Assembly (NCBI GenBank): GCA_905250115.1
Contig: CAJNOI010000043.1
Span: forward strand, 393,821-457,820
DNA: 64,000 bases
From: Adineta steineri
Lineage: Eukaryota; Rotifera; Eurotatoria; Adinetida; Adinetidae
Direction: 5' to 3'
A program made the position numbers and the translations under genes. How positions within the stretch are numbered: the stretch's first letter is position 1; each line of letters begins with the position of its first letter. Below are positions 46,183 through 57,932 of this stretch, one piece after another. The notes beneath the pieces are model-generated. The model made no database searches. It worked only from the letters and a program-made list of their open reading frames with translations, and had not been told where the DNA came from.

Positions 46183-48337
46183 TCATAAAACTATTTCAAA
46201 TTTTACAATTCGATGATTCCAACAGTCAGCAACATAAAGATTTCCTTCGTCATCAAAAGATAAACCACGAGGATAATTCAATTGATTTTGTTGATTTCCT
46301 CCACCATTTCCACCAACAACAGTTTCGCCTTCTTCTTTTCCTTCGCACCAACGCATCACTCGATCATTCCCATAATCTGCCACATAGATTTGACCTAAAT
46401 TATCAACGATTACTCCTTGAGGTGAAGACAATTGATCGAGATTTGCTCCTCCACCATTTCCTCCAGCCACAACAATTCCTTCTTTTGCATATTTTCTCCA
46501 TTTCATCACACGATTATTGTCTTGATCTGATACATAAACCGATTGATTTTCATCAACAAAAATAAAAGTAGGACAATCAAGTTGATTGAGTTGATTTCCT
46601 TTTCCATTTCTACCTGCTACTACAAATCCCTCGTTGTTATATTCACCCATTTTCCATCGTCTCACTTCATTCTTCTCACAATCAGAAACATAAAGAAATC
46701 CATATTTATCTATTGCCAAACTACGACAGTCAATATTGCCAATGAGAATTTGTTGATTTTGATTTATCCATCGGATCACTCGTCTGTTATCACGATCAGC
46801 AATGATGATCGAATGATTTTGTTGATCAACAATCACATCTGCTGGACAATTCAATTGATCCATTTGATATCCTTGTTTATTTCCACCTGCAATGATTTGT
46901 CCTTGTTTAGCATTATATTTCCATTGAACTATACGGTGATTTAACCAATCAGCAATGAAAATATTTTTCTTTTCATCAATGAAGATTCCAAGAGGGTGAT
47001 CGAGTTGATTTAATTCTTGTCCTATTCCATTTCCACCAGCCATAATGATGACATTTTCTTTCCATTGATTAAATTTTGATTCTAGAAAACGTTGAAACCA
47101 AAAGATTTTAATAAAGAATAAGAAAAAAAGAAAGTTGTTTTTACCGAAGAATAAAGAAAAAAAATAGTAAAAGACGATTTATAGAAGAAATTTAAACAAA
47201 TCGAAACAATAGAAGAAAATTTTTTAAAATAGATCTTAACATGATGGAGAAAGCCTCAAAAGATAAAGTCTCTTTATACTTTTTGTCAAGGATTAAAATC
47301 ATTTTAGAGATTTTTAGTTTATGGTATGATTTATATTTAATAAATTCACTCATGAAATTTTAATCTGAGAGTTTATTCATCGATAGGTCTATCCATCAAT
47401 TAAATAATCTGAAATCTTCAGCTTAAAGCAACATTTTCTTCTTGAGATATTCAAGTCTTGAAAATAATTCATATAAAACAAAGAATATTACAAATATTTC
47501 AAGAAGGAAATAGTGCTTAGAGTTAATAATTTCAAAAAGTTTTACTACAATGAATAAAGCTTTCATCTCTATTTGCAGATTATTCAAATCAAAATATAAT
47601 CCTTCAATGTTTTCCCGAAAAACTATGTCAAATGAGAATCTAAAAAAAACTCAATCTTTTATTACTTTTCAATACATTTCACTTTTAATATAAACAAAAA
47701 CATAATATTCTCAATTGTTTTATTTTCTTCGTCATCCCTTTTCTTTGTTTTTATAACTTTTCGACATAATTTTATGCAAAACGAGAATTATTTTTTAGAA
47801 ATAATTGCTAAAAAACTTACTTTTGGATGAAATAATTGAAATTTCATTAATAAATGATTGTGAATCTTCTTTAATGGAAATATTTGATGGATCATTGAAT
47901 TCCTCTGTAGTTTCTATTAATTGATTTTTTAAATAATTTAAATTAATTTCATTATATTCATTTTCTTTATAAAGTTCTTTTATTTGTTCAGATAAACTAT
48001 TAAATTTTATTTCAATATCATTAATAAATATTTCTGAAGATTTAATCACAAATTCTCTACAATTTTGTGCTTTTTGTTGGATTATTTCAATTGAATTTCT
48101 TTCCCATTGATTAATTTCTTTTATTAATGAATGATTTTGTAGATTTTGTTTTTGTTCATTAATTATTTGTTTAAATTGATCATAATCATTAATAATATGG
48201 TTTAATTCATCACTTAAGTTCTTTTGATGTTCTGTTAAATGTGTTAAACAAAATCTTTTTGAACATCCTTCACAAGAAAATGTTATTTTTTCTTTATTAC
48301 ATGTAAAACAGTATGTTTTGTTATTTGCCATTGCCAT
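46183..48337 (-). CDS. B-box / coiled-coil / NHL-propeller protein, copy B
   Basis: Two exons on the minus strand, 48337-47821 and 47081-46183, joined phase 1 across a 739-bp intron, give 471 aa. Exon 1: a B-box-like zinc finger (C-F-T-C-N-K ... C-E-G-C ... F-C-L-T-H-L-T-E-H, residues 8-36) and a coiled coil to ~172. Exon 2: six NHL repeats forming a beta-propeller, blades ending D-W-L-N-H-R, D-R-D-N-R-R, D-C-E-K-N-E, D-Q-D-N-N-R, D-Y-G-N-D-R and D-C-W-N-H-R. The domain order is that of TRIM-NHL proteins (TRIM2/3/32/71) but the RING ubiquitin-ligase domain is absent. NHL propellers of TRIMs bind RNA or proteins; the ligand here is unknown. First of four tandem same-strand genes. Confidence 0.88.
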
Positions 48338-50892
48338 GTCGTTGAATAGAAGTAGGTAGAAGAAATGAATATTCTCCTTATGTACTTTTATTAATATTAA
48401 CGTAGCAACTTAATAATAATAAATGCATTGCTCGGTAGTAGAAGAAATGGAAAAAAGAATTTTTTTTTATGACAACAATTACTGTTTTCTGAGAAAATTC
48501 CAATTATAAAACTGATATAGTATGTAAGATGGTTGGGTAAACGTTGGAAATTGATTTCATTGTAATTTAAAATAAAAAACCAAACAACTTTCGTAATATT
48601 TATTCAATGAGAGAATGTTTTAGTGTAGATTTGGATGTAAGTAAAGGTTAGACATAGGTTTATACATACAATTTTATCCTCCAGATGGATAATATATCAA
48701 ATATTTCATCCATTCAACTACATCGTTATGCTCACTTTCATCTTTATTTTCATCATTGTCGTTCTCAAAATAATTCTCGTATCTTACTCTTTTTCATTCT
48801 TTTTTCATGTTACATTAAAAAACAAACTTATCAAAATGAAACTATTTCAAAGAATTAAATTTCTAAACTATGATGTTTTATATAATTATTTCGATATAAA
48901 ATAAGAGTTTCGTATGTCTCAATTTGAACTTCTTTCTCAATGAATAAATTCTTGTCACTATTTTGTGAAAGAATAATATTTTATGTTTCGTGTATTTTTT
49001 TCCATCCATACATTTGATTTAAAAGAGAAATATGACATTTTAGAAAGTTAGAACTTATAAAAACTCGTTTCTTACTTTGAAAAGAAGTGGCCTTGATATT
49101 CATTTTCAGTACTTCTTTTCCTTTACGGCAACTGTCTTCTTGTTTTGCACATAGAAATCGCTTGATTAGTTCCACCTTCAACCACGTATGTACATTATGA
49201 TCAAACAATCATTCTCTTTCAAATTAGTCTTTCAAATGGGTATTTTTACTAATGCGTGATTCATTCTTCACAGCATATAGGGCACAACGAAAATATAGTA
49301 TAATTGATGTTTTTCATATTCAGAATAAATATGCACATACATTAATTCTTAAGTGGTGTCCATTATATGAGAAAGCCTTACAGAAATAATCTCAACTTGC
49401 TCTCCGTTCTTTTTTTAATATTTGTCTTCTCCACACCTGATATTACTTCACTTGTTTGTTGCGCTTGCTTTTCTCCTTTTGTAACTGCAGAATTTATGTA
49501 CTGACTTAATGATCATTAGTTTATGCAAAAAAGAAAACAAATAATTTCAACTAAAATTAAATTTTTCAACAAAAGAAAATCATTCAAAAATAAAAACATT
49601 AATGAATATAATGGTTTGATCGAAAAAGAATAACTGTAGTGAAATAAATGACGAAATAAGATATAATTAAATTTAATTATAAAAAACGGAGGTATTATAT
49701 ATAATCGAATATTCCAAAAGGTTTTTTTAAATATCTCAGCGTGGATACATAACAGAAACTTAACCTTTTCTCTCAAAAAAATTCACTATGAAAAGCATCA
49801 GAAGAATGATATTACCAAATATCTACAATGATTGATATTAATGATTTTCTCATAATGAAAACATATTTGAAAAAATTGTATATTGTTTAAAATGTATTCT
49901 TTCATAGAAATTTTGTTTAATGTGTCATCGTTTTAAAAATAAATTTAAAATGCTATCATAGATTTATTTTGAATTATTTGTTAAATAAAACATTAAATGA
50001 ATACTCTATTTTCAAATTTTTTGTTTAATTAATGTTTTATTTATGAAAATATTATTCATGTTGTTTAATATCGAATGAATATTTTTTTTAATTGAAATAA
50101 TAAATAAAACTAGTCAAACAGAGACTTTATTCGTCAATGAATTTTTCTCAAATGTTATTTAATAGAAACAATGAATAAATCAATTTTTTATTATATTCTT
50201 TAAAATATAATCTGCTCGATAAACTTATTAATTATAAATTTACTAGATAAGAAAGTAAATATTAATTTATGTTTTAGTTCTCATTCTATTTAAAAGATAT
50301 CACTGAATTTCTGTTCTTCTTGAATTTTAAAAAAATAAATACAATGAAAAATAATTCATATAAAATCATTTTAAGCTAATAAGATTTAAGATGATTCAAA
50401 AAGATCTTTTTATTCAAACATCAAAATAAAGATTATTTTGATTTGAAAGAATTGAATTAAATATGATAACAAAATTCTGAAAGGTTTCTTTAAATTTCTT
50501 TGTAAAACAAAAGAAATCTTTTTACAAGTTTTACTAAAACAGATCTGATGGGGAAATTTTGATTTAAGAAAAATCTTTGAAATTAAAAATCTAATTTGAA
50601 TTATGTATCATTTACAGAACTCTTATTATATTTGGATTTTACTTCAAATATTTTTTTCTGTTTTCATCTCAATAAAAATGTTCATTAATATGATTTTAAA
50701 TTTTTAATAAGATTTGATTTCAGTTTGCGAAATCATTACCAAAGCCAAATAAAATAAAATTGGAAAACGATAATATTTCTTGAGCAAAATTATGAAATTA
50801 AATTAAATTTTAAAGAATAAAACAATCAAAAACACTTTTCTTCATTTTTTTCTTATCAAAAAATTTCTTTTCATTTTTTCAAACTCAAAACT
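48338..50892. other. Intergenic between NHL genes B and C
   Basis: No gene. About 48540-48900 is similar to 62450-62760, upstream of copy E, indicating that B and E share a duplicated promoter side. A degenerate hairpin trace (GGATGTAAG ... TATCCTCCAGATGG) is at about 48630-48690. 50500-50890 is the duplicated 3' flank of copy C. Confidence 0.5.
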
Positions 50893-53360
50893 TCATTCAG
50901 ATATTATTTCAAATTTTTGAATTCGATCATTTCCCGAATCAGCAACATAAAGATTTTCTTCATCATCAAAAGATAAACCACGGGGACCATTCAATTGATT
51001 TGATCTATTTCCTTCACCATTTCCACCTACAACAATTTCACCTTCTTCTTTTCCTTCACACCAACGCATTACTCGATCATTCACACAATCTGCCACATAG
51101 ATTTGACCTAAGTCATCAACAATTACTCCTTGAGGTTTAAACAATTGATTGAGATTTTCTCCTTCACCATTTCCTCCAGCCACAACAATTCCTTCTTTTG
51201 CACCTTTTTTCCATTTCATCACACGATTATTATACTCATCTGATACATAAACAGATTGATCTTCATCAACAAAGATAAAACTGGGAGAATTAAGTTGATT
51301 AAGTTGATTTCCTTTTCCATTTGCACCTGCCACTACAATTCCTTCATTGTTGCATTCTCCCATTTTCCATCGTTTCACTTCATTCGTCTTCCAATCTAAA
51401 ACATAGATAAATCCATGTTTATCCATTGCTAAGCCCCAACAGTCAATATTGTCAATGAGAGTTTGTTGGTTTTGATTCATCCATCGGATCACTCGTCTGT
51501 TTAACGAATCAGTAATGATGATCGAATGATTTTGTTGATCAACAATCACATCTTGTGGATGATTCAATTGATCCATTCGATTCCCATTGCCATTTCCACC
51601 TGCAATGATTTGTCCTTTCTTTGCATTATGTTTCCATTCAATAATACGATGATTATCACAATCAGCAATGAAAATATTTTTGTTTTTATCAATAAAGATT
51701 CCAACAGAGATTTTGAGTTGATTTAAGTCTTGTCCTTGTCCATTTCCACCAGCCACAGTGATGGCATTTTGTTTCCATTTGTTAAATTTTGATCCTACAG
51801 AATAATGATAAAAACAAAACATTTTAATAAAAAGAATAAGAAAAAGAAGAAAAGTTGTTTTTATTCATTATTTATTGTAAAGTGTTAATGTATAATTCTA
51901 TTCATAAATTTATTAACATATAATCATTAGAAAATAAAGGATGTTTTCAATGTATACTTTTATAGATTCATTTCTATGAATTTTTATTAAAAAGTGATTT
52001 CAATCACAAAAAATATCTTCCTTCACTAATGGGTATCAAGAAAATGAAACTAATTCTGTTAATTAACTAAATTAATAATCACAAAGAAAATTATAAAACA
52101 TTTTCTTCTCAATAAAACATCTTTCTATAATATTAGTTCGAAAACATCTTTTCGGTATTCACTTGAGAAAATTTGTACTCTGTATAAATATATGAAATCA
52201 ATAGGTTTTGACATTCAATGAAAAACTACTCGATTGTAAGATTATAAAATCAAACTGTCTCTCAGTTATTGATAGTTTTCACATTTGAAAAGAATATTTT
52301 AATCATCATTCATTTATTCAATCGTTGAAATAATTCTTAAATATTTATATAAAATAAAGAAAATTTGATTCAACTATTATTATTTTTTCCAATAGAAAAA
52401 AAACAAAAGAGACTTTCTATTTGATTCTTAGATGGATATTCAATTATAAGGATTCGTCGAATTCTTTTCCATATACATCGATTAGTATATATTGACACTT
52501 CTTAACAATTGGTGTCAAACTCATGAAAGTGTTATTAATAAAGTTCGAAAAGTAAAAAAGTAAATTTTGTTTTTATCTATCAAAGATTTTTTGAAAATTG
52601 AAGAAAATTTTTCTTTAATAAAAATTTATTTTATACTCTCTAGTTCTTTTTTTGCATACAAATAAATTAAATTTTCTATTTCTATTGATAGTATTATTAT
52701 TGATTAAATAAATGAATAATATTCTCAATTGCTATATCTTCAACATTACTTTTCCTTGTATTATAGTTTAAAATAAATTGATAGAAAATGAGAGTTATTC
52801 TTTTAAAAATAATTTCTTAAAAACTTACTTTTGGAGGAAATAATTGAAATTTCATTGATAAATGATTGTGAGTTTTGTTGAATAGAAATATTTGATGAAT
52901 TATTTAATTCTTCTGTAATTTCTATTAATTGATTTTTTAAATAATTTAAATTAATTTCATTGAATTCATTTTCTTTATGAATTTGTTTTATTTGTTCAGA
53001 TAAATCATCAAATTTCTTTTCAATCTCATTAATAAATATTTCTGAAGACGTGATAATAGTTTCTCTACAATTTTGTGCTTTTTTTTGAATTATTTCAATT
53101 GAATTTGTTTCCCATTGATTAATTTCTTTTATTAATGAAAGATTTTGTAGACTCTGTGGGTTTTTTTTTTTTTCATTAATTCTTTGTTTAAATTGATCAT
53201 AATCATTAATAATATGATTTAATTCTTCATTTAACATTTGTTGATGTTCTGTTAAATGTATTAAACAAAATTCTTTTGAACATCCTCTACAAGGATATGT
53301 TATTTTTTCTTTATTACATGTAAAACAATGTGTTTTATTATTTGCCACTGCCATTGCCAT
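50893..53360 (-). CDS. B-box / coiled-coil / NHL-propeller protein, copy C
   Basis: Exons 53360-52829 and 51794-50893, intron 1034 bp, 477 aa. B-box-like finger intact (C-F-T-C-N-K, C-R-G-C, F-C-L-I-H, E-H). Coiled coil follows, with an extra Lys-rich insertion compared with copy B. The NHL exon diverges most from its siblings in blade 3 (L-D-W-K-T-N-E-V where the others have S-D-C-E-K-N-E-V) and blade 1 turn (K-I-S-V-G in place of x-x-P-x-G). Intron acceptor CTGTAG differs from the CTAG of the others. The start has two in-frame ATGs (M-A-M-A); the first is used. Confidence 0.88.
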
Positions 53361-54296
53361 CTCGTTGAATATAAATTTATAGATGAAATCTAAAAAGAAT
53401 TGTGTTGTGGCAAAATCTCACTAGTAAAACTGATGTGACATCTAAGATGGTTGGACAAAAATTGAGAGTATGTTTGTTAGTGAGTTCTCAAATAATCCAC
53501 ACCCACACTCATGAACGCTTATTAGAATTAACTTAATCTCATTGAGGCCTACATAGAACAGAAAGATGGACTCGAAAGCTCTGAATCATTTATGCTAGTA
53601 TCCATATTAGTATATCTTCTATATATGTAAGACTCTCTTTGCATTCTTAGAATTCTTTATATCATTATTGTAAGGATTATTTACTAAGTCTAATCTATCA
53701 GTATCATCATTTAACTTTCGTAGATTTTATCCTTCTATTTTAGAATCATCTAATCTACGATACTTAGTTGAATTTGTCGTTGCTGATTGACTCATAGTAG
53801 ATTAAAGCACCAGTAATATCTTTCAAATAAGAAATAAACAATAATATTCTTTTCTTCTATGCCTTTAAAAATATATCATCGAAAAAAACGTTTGGTAGAT
53901 ACCTACTAAACACACCGAAATACAAATGAAAGAAAAAAACAAATATAAATATGATATTTTTTCTCTTCTTATTTTTCCTCTTGGAAATTACCTACACAAG
54001 CCATATTTTTTTTATTTCATGATCATTTGTGTAATATAAAGTGACTGTATGTGATGATTTAATATATCTGTTTTCTTCCTATTCTCGACAAAATTTCGAC
54101 GAAGAAAGGTAAAGAAAGAAAAAGAATGTACAAACATTAAATCATTATTTGTTTGTCGTTTTGAAATAAACGTTCGTAATACAAGAAAAAAACAGTTACT
54201 TAAGTTGAAATATTTCATATGAAAATGAATCGAAAGAAAAATAGAAAAAAAAACTAACAGATGATTAAGTTATATGGCAAAAAAGAGATAGAATAA
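53361..54296. other. Intergenic upstream of NHL gene C
   Basis: Contains a degenerate hairpin at 53463-53513; otherwise no gene seen. Confidence 0.45.
53463..53513. repeat. Degenerate TGTGGG-type hairpin (copy 8)
   Basis: A clear C-rich arm CCACACCCACACTCATGAA; the G-rich partner (GAGAGTATGTTTGTTAGTGAG) is worn. About 100 bp upstream of copy C. Confidence 0.5.
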
Positions 54297-54340
54297 GGGT
54301 GTGGGTGTTAGTACTCTACCTATTCTGCACCCACACCCTT
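54297..54340. repeat. TGTGGG-type hairpin (copy 9)
   Basis: Left arm AAGGGTGTGGGTGTTAG, right arm TGCACCCACACCCTT; nearly perfect ends. Confidence 0.85.
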
Positions 54341-54998
54341 CAACCCATTGATAATAAAATCAATAGAAACTAATTCTTTTGCAAATTCGAACAATTACTT
54401 AAGGTTGATATTCTATTATACTTGTATCGTCTAATGCTATCATAAATGTTATTTAATTAATGAAACCATCAGTCAAAACAAAATCTAATAGGAATATTTT
54501 CAAAAGACTAATTATTATAGTCATAGTTTTGTTGAACATAATCTGAATGATCAAAAGAAAAGCAAAGTATGGATATGTTATATATTAGTTATGATAATCT
54601 TTAAGAAATAAATGTTAAATAATAAGGTAATAAATAGTCAAAAACGAATTCTTTTATATATTATAATATTGTCTACAAAGACTGATGAACATCTGTGCTA
54701 TGCATACTATAAACGAAAGTTATATATGAATTTCTTTTACTATTTTTATAAGAAAATGTGACTCTTGCAGATCAATGTTATCACCAACCCGCATGTTTTC
54801 ATCATCGCAACACATATTTAATCATATTAATATTTTTTCTTGTTTTCCAAAAGAAAGAATCAATTTTATTTAGTTTTTCTACAACAAAAAAAAAGTAGGT
54901 GTGCATATTAGAAAATAAATACACGGGTGAGTTAGTCAATAAGATTTAAAAAGAAAGATAGATAACGACAAATCAGTTCTCATTTTTCACCAAAATCA
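54341..54998. other. Intergenic
   Basis: No gene or repeat recognised between the hairpin and the fragment ORF that follows. Confidence 0.45.
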
Positions 54999-55499
54999 TT
55001 ATTCCCGGTTACCACTACCACTAATAAGACGTGTATTATCCGGTGAAGGACGTTCATTTTCGTCTTCGCTGTCATTGGCACGCCATCTGTTCAAACTTTT
55101 TTTTTCTCTTGAACGCCAATTACTATCAGCATCGGCACGTCCCCGGCTTTTTGATGGAGCTGGACCGGTACGAATATTTTCTTGTAATTCATCAGCTGGA
55201 CGTGGTTTTGGTCGCCAAGCTCCATTTGATGATGATTCACCTGAATGTTGTTGTGATGGACGTTCATTATCAGTTCGTGTAGGATTAGAATATTTTCTTT
55301 CTACAGTACGCCAAGTGCTTGATGTTTCAGAATTTTGTTCTGATGATGGACCTCGTTTTTCATCTCGATTTGGTTGATCAGGTCTTGATTTTGATTTCCA
55401 TGAATCGTTCGATGGTCCTTTAGTTGTTGGTGGTTCATCTAAACGTCGATCAGTATTTTTTAAACATTGATCATCATTCCGACTACGCCAATCATCTTC
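54999..55499 (-). pseudogene. 3' fragment of a hydrophilic Arg/Trp-motif protein
   Basis: Open frame of about 165 residues, very hydrophilic, with recurring W-R or W-K motifs (D-D-W-R-S-R, D-S-W-K-S-K, S-T-W-R-T-V, G-A-W-R-P-K, S-N-W-R-S-R) spaced 25-35 residues. The composition recalls the disordered tails of translation initiation factors such as eIF4B, but this is a guess. The frame runs upstream into the hairpin at 55500-55598, where it encodes only Thr/His/Leu repeats, so the true 5' part is missing. Best read as a truncated gene end. Its codon frame is undamaged. Confidence 0.5.
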
Positions 55500-55598
55500 A
55501 GGTGGGTGTAGGTGGAAGTGGGCGTGAGTATGAGTCAAGGTGAGGGTCTGGATGAGTGTGAATATGAGTATTATATCCATCATACACTCACATCTGTC
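55500..55598. repeat. TGTGGG-type hairpin (copy 10)
   Basis: Longest member: G-rich arm with GGTGGGTGTAGGTGG, GTGGGCGTGAG and GTGAGGGTC, then C-rich arm ATACACTCACATCTG. It truncates the Arg/Trp-motif frame. Confidence 0.7.
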
Positions 55599-55932
55599 AT
55601 TTCAATTAAAATATCTTTGTCTATATAGAAAATAATAAAGCGATATTCTGACGTCTGAAATTGGCTACTACACTGATTAACTTTTTTCATAATTAATAGT
55701 TTTGAAGAGGTGCTTTTATATTGAAATAGTTTGACAGATCTCAGTATATCTTCAAAATACAGATTCAAATCACTTAGATATGAGGTTTTTAGACTTTTCT
55801 CTTCCTTATATTTATTCATTTTCAACATTTGAAACTATTCTCTCTAGATCTCGATAATAAAATTAATTTGTAATACGAAAAACTTGAAAAAATATTTCGT
55901 TTTCTCTAAATGAAATAATTGAATAAACATAC

Positions 55933-56449
55933 CAAATGATGAAATAACTGAAATTTTCTTGATAAATTCTTGTGAATCTTGTCGAATAGAAATATTTGAT
56001 GGTGGAAGAAGTTCTTCTGTAATCTGTGTTAATTTTAATTGAAAATGATTTAAATCAATTTCATTAAATTCATTTTCTTCACGAATTTCTTTTAATTTCT
56101 TAGATAATTCAATAAACTTTTTCTCCATATCATTGATGGATTTTCGTGTTAATTTCATCACTGTTTCTCGACATTCTTCTGCTATTTTTTGAATTATTTC
56201 AATTGAATTTATTTCCCATTGATTAATTTGTTGAATTAAAGAAGAATTTAGTAGATTTTGTTTTTGTTGAATAATTGTTTGTTGAAATTGATCATGATCA
56301 TTAATAATTCCATCTAATTGTCTGTGAAGAATTTGTCGATGTTCTGTTAAATGTTGAAAACAAAAATCTTTTGAACATCCTGAACAAAGACACGTTGCAT
56401 TTACTTTGTTACAAATAGAACATTTTGCTCTGCTGTTTGCTGTTGCCAT
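55933..56449 (-). pseudogene. Orphan B-box/coiled-coil exon (no NHL exon)
   Basis: Homologous to exon 1 of the NHL genes: C-S-I-C-N-K, C-S-G-C, F-C-F-Q-H-L-T-E-H zinc finger and coiled coil, 172 codons, ending at a GTATGT donor in the same phase. No NHL exon follows; instead come ~330 bp, a hairpin, and an unrelated gene fragment. Read through, the frame adds 29 hydrophobic codons. It is the most divergent B-box exon of the array. Either a soluble B-box/coiled-coil protein or an orphan cassette. Confidence 0.7.
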
Positions 56450-56824
56450 TTGTCGAAGAATTTGAAAAAGAAACGAATATTGTTCTCATTTTATCTGTAT
56501 TTTTATTTATACAAAATAAAATGAGTCAAAGTCAACAAAGATCCGTAGGTAGTGAAAGAACGAAGAAAATTTTTTTTCAATAGATAAGAGATTTTTATCA
56601 TCAAAATAATTTAATATTCATTGACATTGAATTAAAACTAAGTCTTTTTAAAGAAGTTGAATTTTATTGATCTTTCGTCTTTTATATGAGCTGGTATACA
56701 AATAATATTGTAATTTTCATTGAATAACAAAATGAAATTTTGAATAGATGTCATTGATCTGTTCAATTCTTTTTAATTCACTGGCCAATTTAATACTCTT
56801 AGATATGTTTTGACTTTTAGGAAA
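56450..56824. other. Intergenic
   Basis: Upstream of the orphan B-box exon. Nothing recognised. Confidence 0.4.
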
Positions 56825-57099
56825 TATATGTTCTCTTTCAAAACTTCGATAGTTTACGTCATTTGGATATTGATACAGAATTTATATTGCTTAACGGTTA
56901 CAAATGGAAGGAAATTATTCGAAACTGGTTGCCTAATTTACGAATATTCAACAAGAAGTCGATGAATTATTTGCTTCATTTCAAACTTTATTTTGGGCTG
57001 TTGAACATCAATGGTTGGTTCGATGTCTTACAGCGGAAACAATGATTCATTTGCAAACAGCATCTAGTAGATTCGAGTACAATGACTGTGCGAATTTTA
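56825..57099 (+). pseudogene. Gene fragment, F-box/LRR-like rotifer family (tentative)
   Basis: Two frames joined by a shift read L-N-G-Y-K-W-K-E-I-I-R-N-W-L-P-N-L-R-I-F and then Q-E-V-D-E-L-F-A-S-F with W-A-V-E-H-Q-W. This recalls multi-copy F-box-type proteins of bdelloids, from memory. Both ends are missing: the left fades out, the right stops at the hairpin at 57100. Confidence 0.4.
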
Positions 57100-57160
57100 A
57101 TCTTGAGGGTGTGGGTGTGAATGTGGATATAAATATTATGCACCCACACCCAAATCAGAT
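57100..57160. repeat. TGTGGG-type hairpin (copy 11)
   Basis: Left arm TCTTGAGGGTGTGGGTGTG, right arm GCACCCACACCCAAATCAGA. The 3'-flank homology of NHL gene D starts directly after it. Confidence 0.85.
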
Positions 57161-57932
57161 GAAAATTTTTTTGGCTGGATCAAAAATCTTTGAAATGAAA
57201 AGTCAAATTGAAATTTTGTATTAATTAACTTTATTATTTTTTTATTTTATTTCAAATTTTTGGTTCATTTTTCTTTCCAAATTCTTCTTTTTGTTTCCAT
57301 CTATACGAAAATGTTCTTTGATTTAATTTCAAACAGATTATTTCTTCAATTCCATTTTTATTAAAAATATTTTAAAAACCAAACAAAAATAAACTTTGTT
57401 AATTTATTATAGAGAAATCTATCCAATATTCGTTCTGTTCGATAAAACTCATTTCAATTCCATTTTTATTATCAAATTTTCGTGAAACAGTTCTTTGTTT
57501 TTCAATTTTGAACAATTCTTAAATTCCGTCAAATCGAAAAAACAAAAAACATTTGATTGTTTTTATCAAATAAAAATATTTAAATAGAATTGTCTCCAAC
57601 ATAAAATCTTCTTTTTGAGCAATTTTCCTTTAATTCAATTTAAATTACAAAAGATTTTTTTTCTTTTAGAAAACTTGTTAAAAATTAACAAACGATGAAG
57701 AATTAGCATTTCTTTCGTAGAAGTTTTTAATCAAAATTCTGAAATTAAATTCAGTTTTAAAGAAAAACAATCAAAAACACTTCTCTTTGTTTTTTTCTTA
57801 TCAACAATTCCTTTTTCTTCAAAATTTATTCGATTTTTTTATTGATTTTTAACAGCAATATTCAACTTTTTCTATTATTTTTATTTCTTTGTTTAACAAA
57901 AAAACTTCTCTTTTTCAGGATAAAAATCTGAT
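57161..57932. other. 3' flank of NHL gene D (duplicated unit)
   Basis: No gene. Similar to the flanks at 45520-46110 and 50580-50890. Confidence 0.5.

Noticed and set aside
46050..46944. Open frames on the plus strand across NHL gene B (and similar ones across copies C, D and E)
   Set aside because: They are antisense shadows of the NHL exons; they recur wherever an NHL exon lies and have no family likeness.
55075..55377. 100-codon plus-strand frame with higher GC
   Set aside because: Antisense of the Arg/Trp-motif fragment; composition reflects that coding strand.
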